Under the pieces are notes generated by a model. The model was not told the DNA's origin and did not search any database. It saw nothing but the letters and a program-made list of their open reading frames with translations. Shown piece by piece: positions 5,957-6,053 of a DNA stretch of 6,053 nt (its first letter is position 1; the number at the start of each line of letters is the position of its first letter). Source of the stretch: Dehalococcoidales bacterium (GTDB lineage: Bacteria; Chloroflexota; Dehalococcoidia; Dehalococcoidales; GCA-2688105); NCBI GenBank assembly GCA_030640255.1, contig DAOWJS010000021.1, positions 1 to 6,053 on the forward strand, given 5' to 3'. The translations under genes were made by a program, and so were the position numbers.

Positions 5957-5971
5957 AGGGGCTTTGCCCCT
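5957..5971. repeat. small GC-rich hairpin, possible weak terminator
   Basis: AGGGGC (5957-5962), TTT, GCCCCT (5966-5971). Read on the minus strand, the stem is followed by CTTTAATAAAA, a poor U-tract, so it might stop transcripts entering from the right of the window on that strand. On the plus strand no T-run follows. A terminator role is only a possibility. Confidence 0.3.
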
Positions 5972-6000
5972 TCAACCTACCCCTGATAAATGACCTCTAG

Positions 6001-6030
6001 TTTACAACGGGGGTTAAATCTGCCTATAAT
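6001..6030 (+). promoter_or_regulatory. sigma-70-type promoter of the tRNA gene
   Basis: TTTACA at 6001-6006 (5 of 6 matches to TTGACA) and a perfect TATAAT at 6025-6030, separated by 18 bp. The expected transcription start, 6-8 bases after the -10 box, falls at about 6036-6038, immediately before the tRNA 5' end at 6039. Orientation is divergent from the protein-coding operon. Confidence 0.75.
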
Positions 6031-6038
6031 AATGCTGG

Positions 6039-6053
6039 CGGGGCGTAGCGCAG
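6039..6053 (+). tRNA. 5' end of a tRNA gene, probably tRNA-Pro (cut by window edge)
   Basis: Only 15 bases are present: CGGGGCG would be the acceptor-stem 5' strand (positions 1-7), T the universal U8, A position 9, GCGC the D-stem 5' arm, then AG (A14). A C at position 1 with this CGGGGCG stem is characteristic of bacterial tRNA-Pro. The anticodon and 3' half are outside the window, so identity rests on the acceptor start and on the strong promoter placed exactly upstream. Confidence 0.65.

Overview
The window carries a block of same-direction (minus strand) bacterial genes, read from right to left: an ApgM-family phosphomutase or putative homoserine kinase, a DNA methyltransferase, an HNH-type nuclease, aspartate kinase, a TPR protein, and the first ~269 codons of gyrA running off the left edge. 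At the extreme right edge a plus-strand tRNA gene (probably tRNA-Pro) begins, with its own strong promoter. Protein character and gene company (an ApgM-family gene beside lysC, then a TPR/small-beta-domain protein and gyrA) fit a Chloroflexota bacterium of the Dehalococcoidia type. This assignment is from memory of family context and is only moderately secure.

Right part (5792-6053): a ~250-bp intergenic region with the tRNA promoter, a small GC hairpin, an AT-rich tract of degenerate short repeats, a perfect 8-bp palindromic arm pair, and a second hairpin in the untranslated leader of the ApgM-family gene. Middle (2972-4577): a two-gene cassette of an amino-DNA methyltransferase and an HNH/zinc-cysteine nuclease, overlapping by 20 bp. 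The methyltransferase gene is visibly more AT-rich than its neighbours, and the pair reads as a compact restriction-modification module inserted co-directionally in a housekeeping operon. Left part (1-2876): lysC, TPR gene and gyrA, separated by only 23 and 9 bp, so probably co-transcribed.

Functionally, LysC makes aspartyl phosphate for Lys/Thr/Met synthesis. The ApgM-family protein may supply the homoserine kinase step of threonine synthesis (a proposed role for this subfamily) or act as phosphoglycerate mutase. lysC contains a well-formed internal ribosome binding site and ATG at codon 246, which predicts an in-frame regulatory beta subunit as in Bacillus and Thermus aspartokinases. The most interesting part is the methyltransferase-nuclease pair, whose recognition sequence cannot be told from the sequence. 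No CRISPR array, transposase, integrase or insertion sequence is visible.
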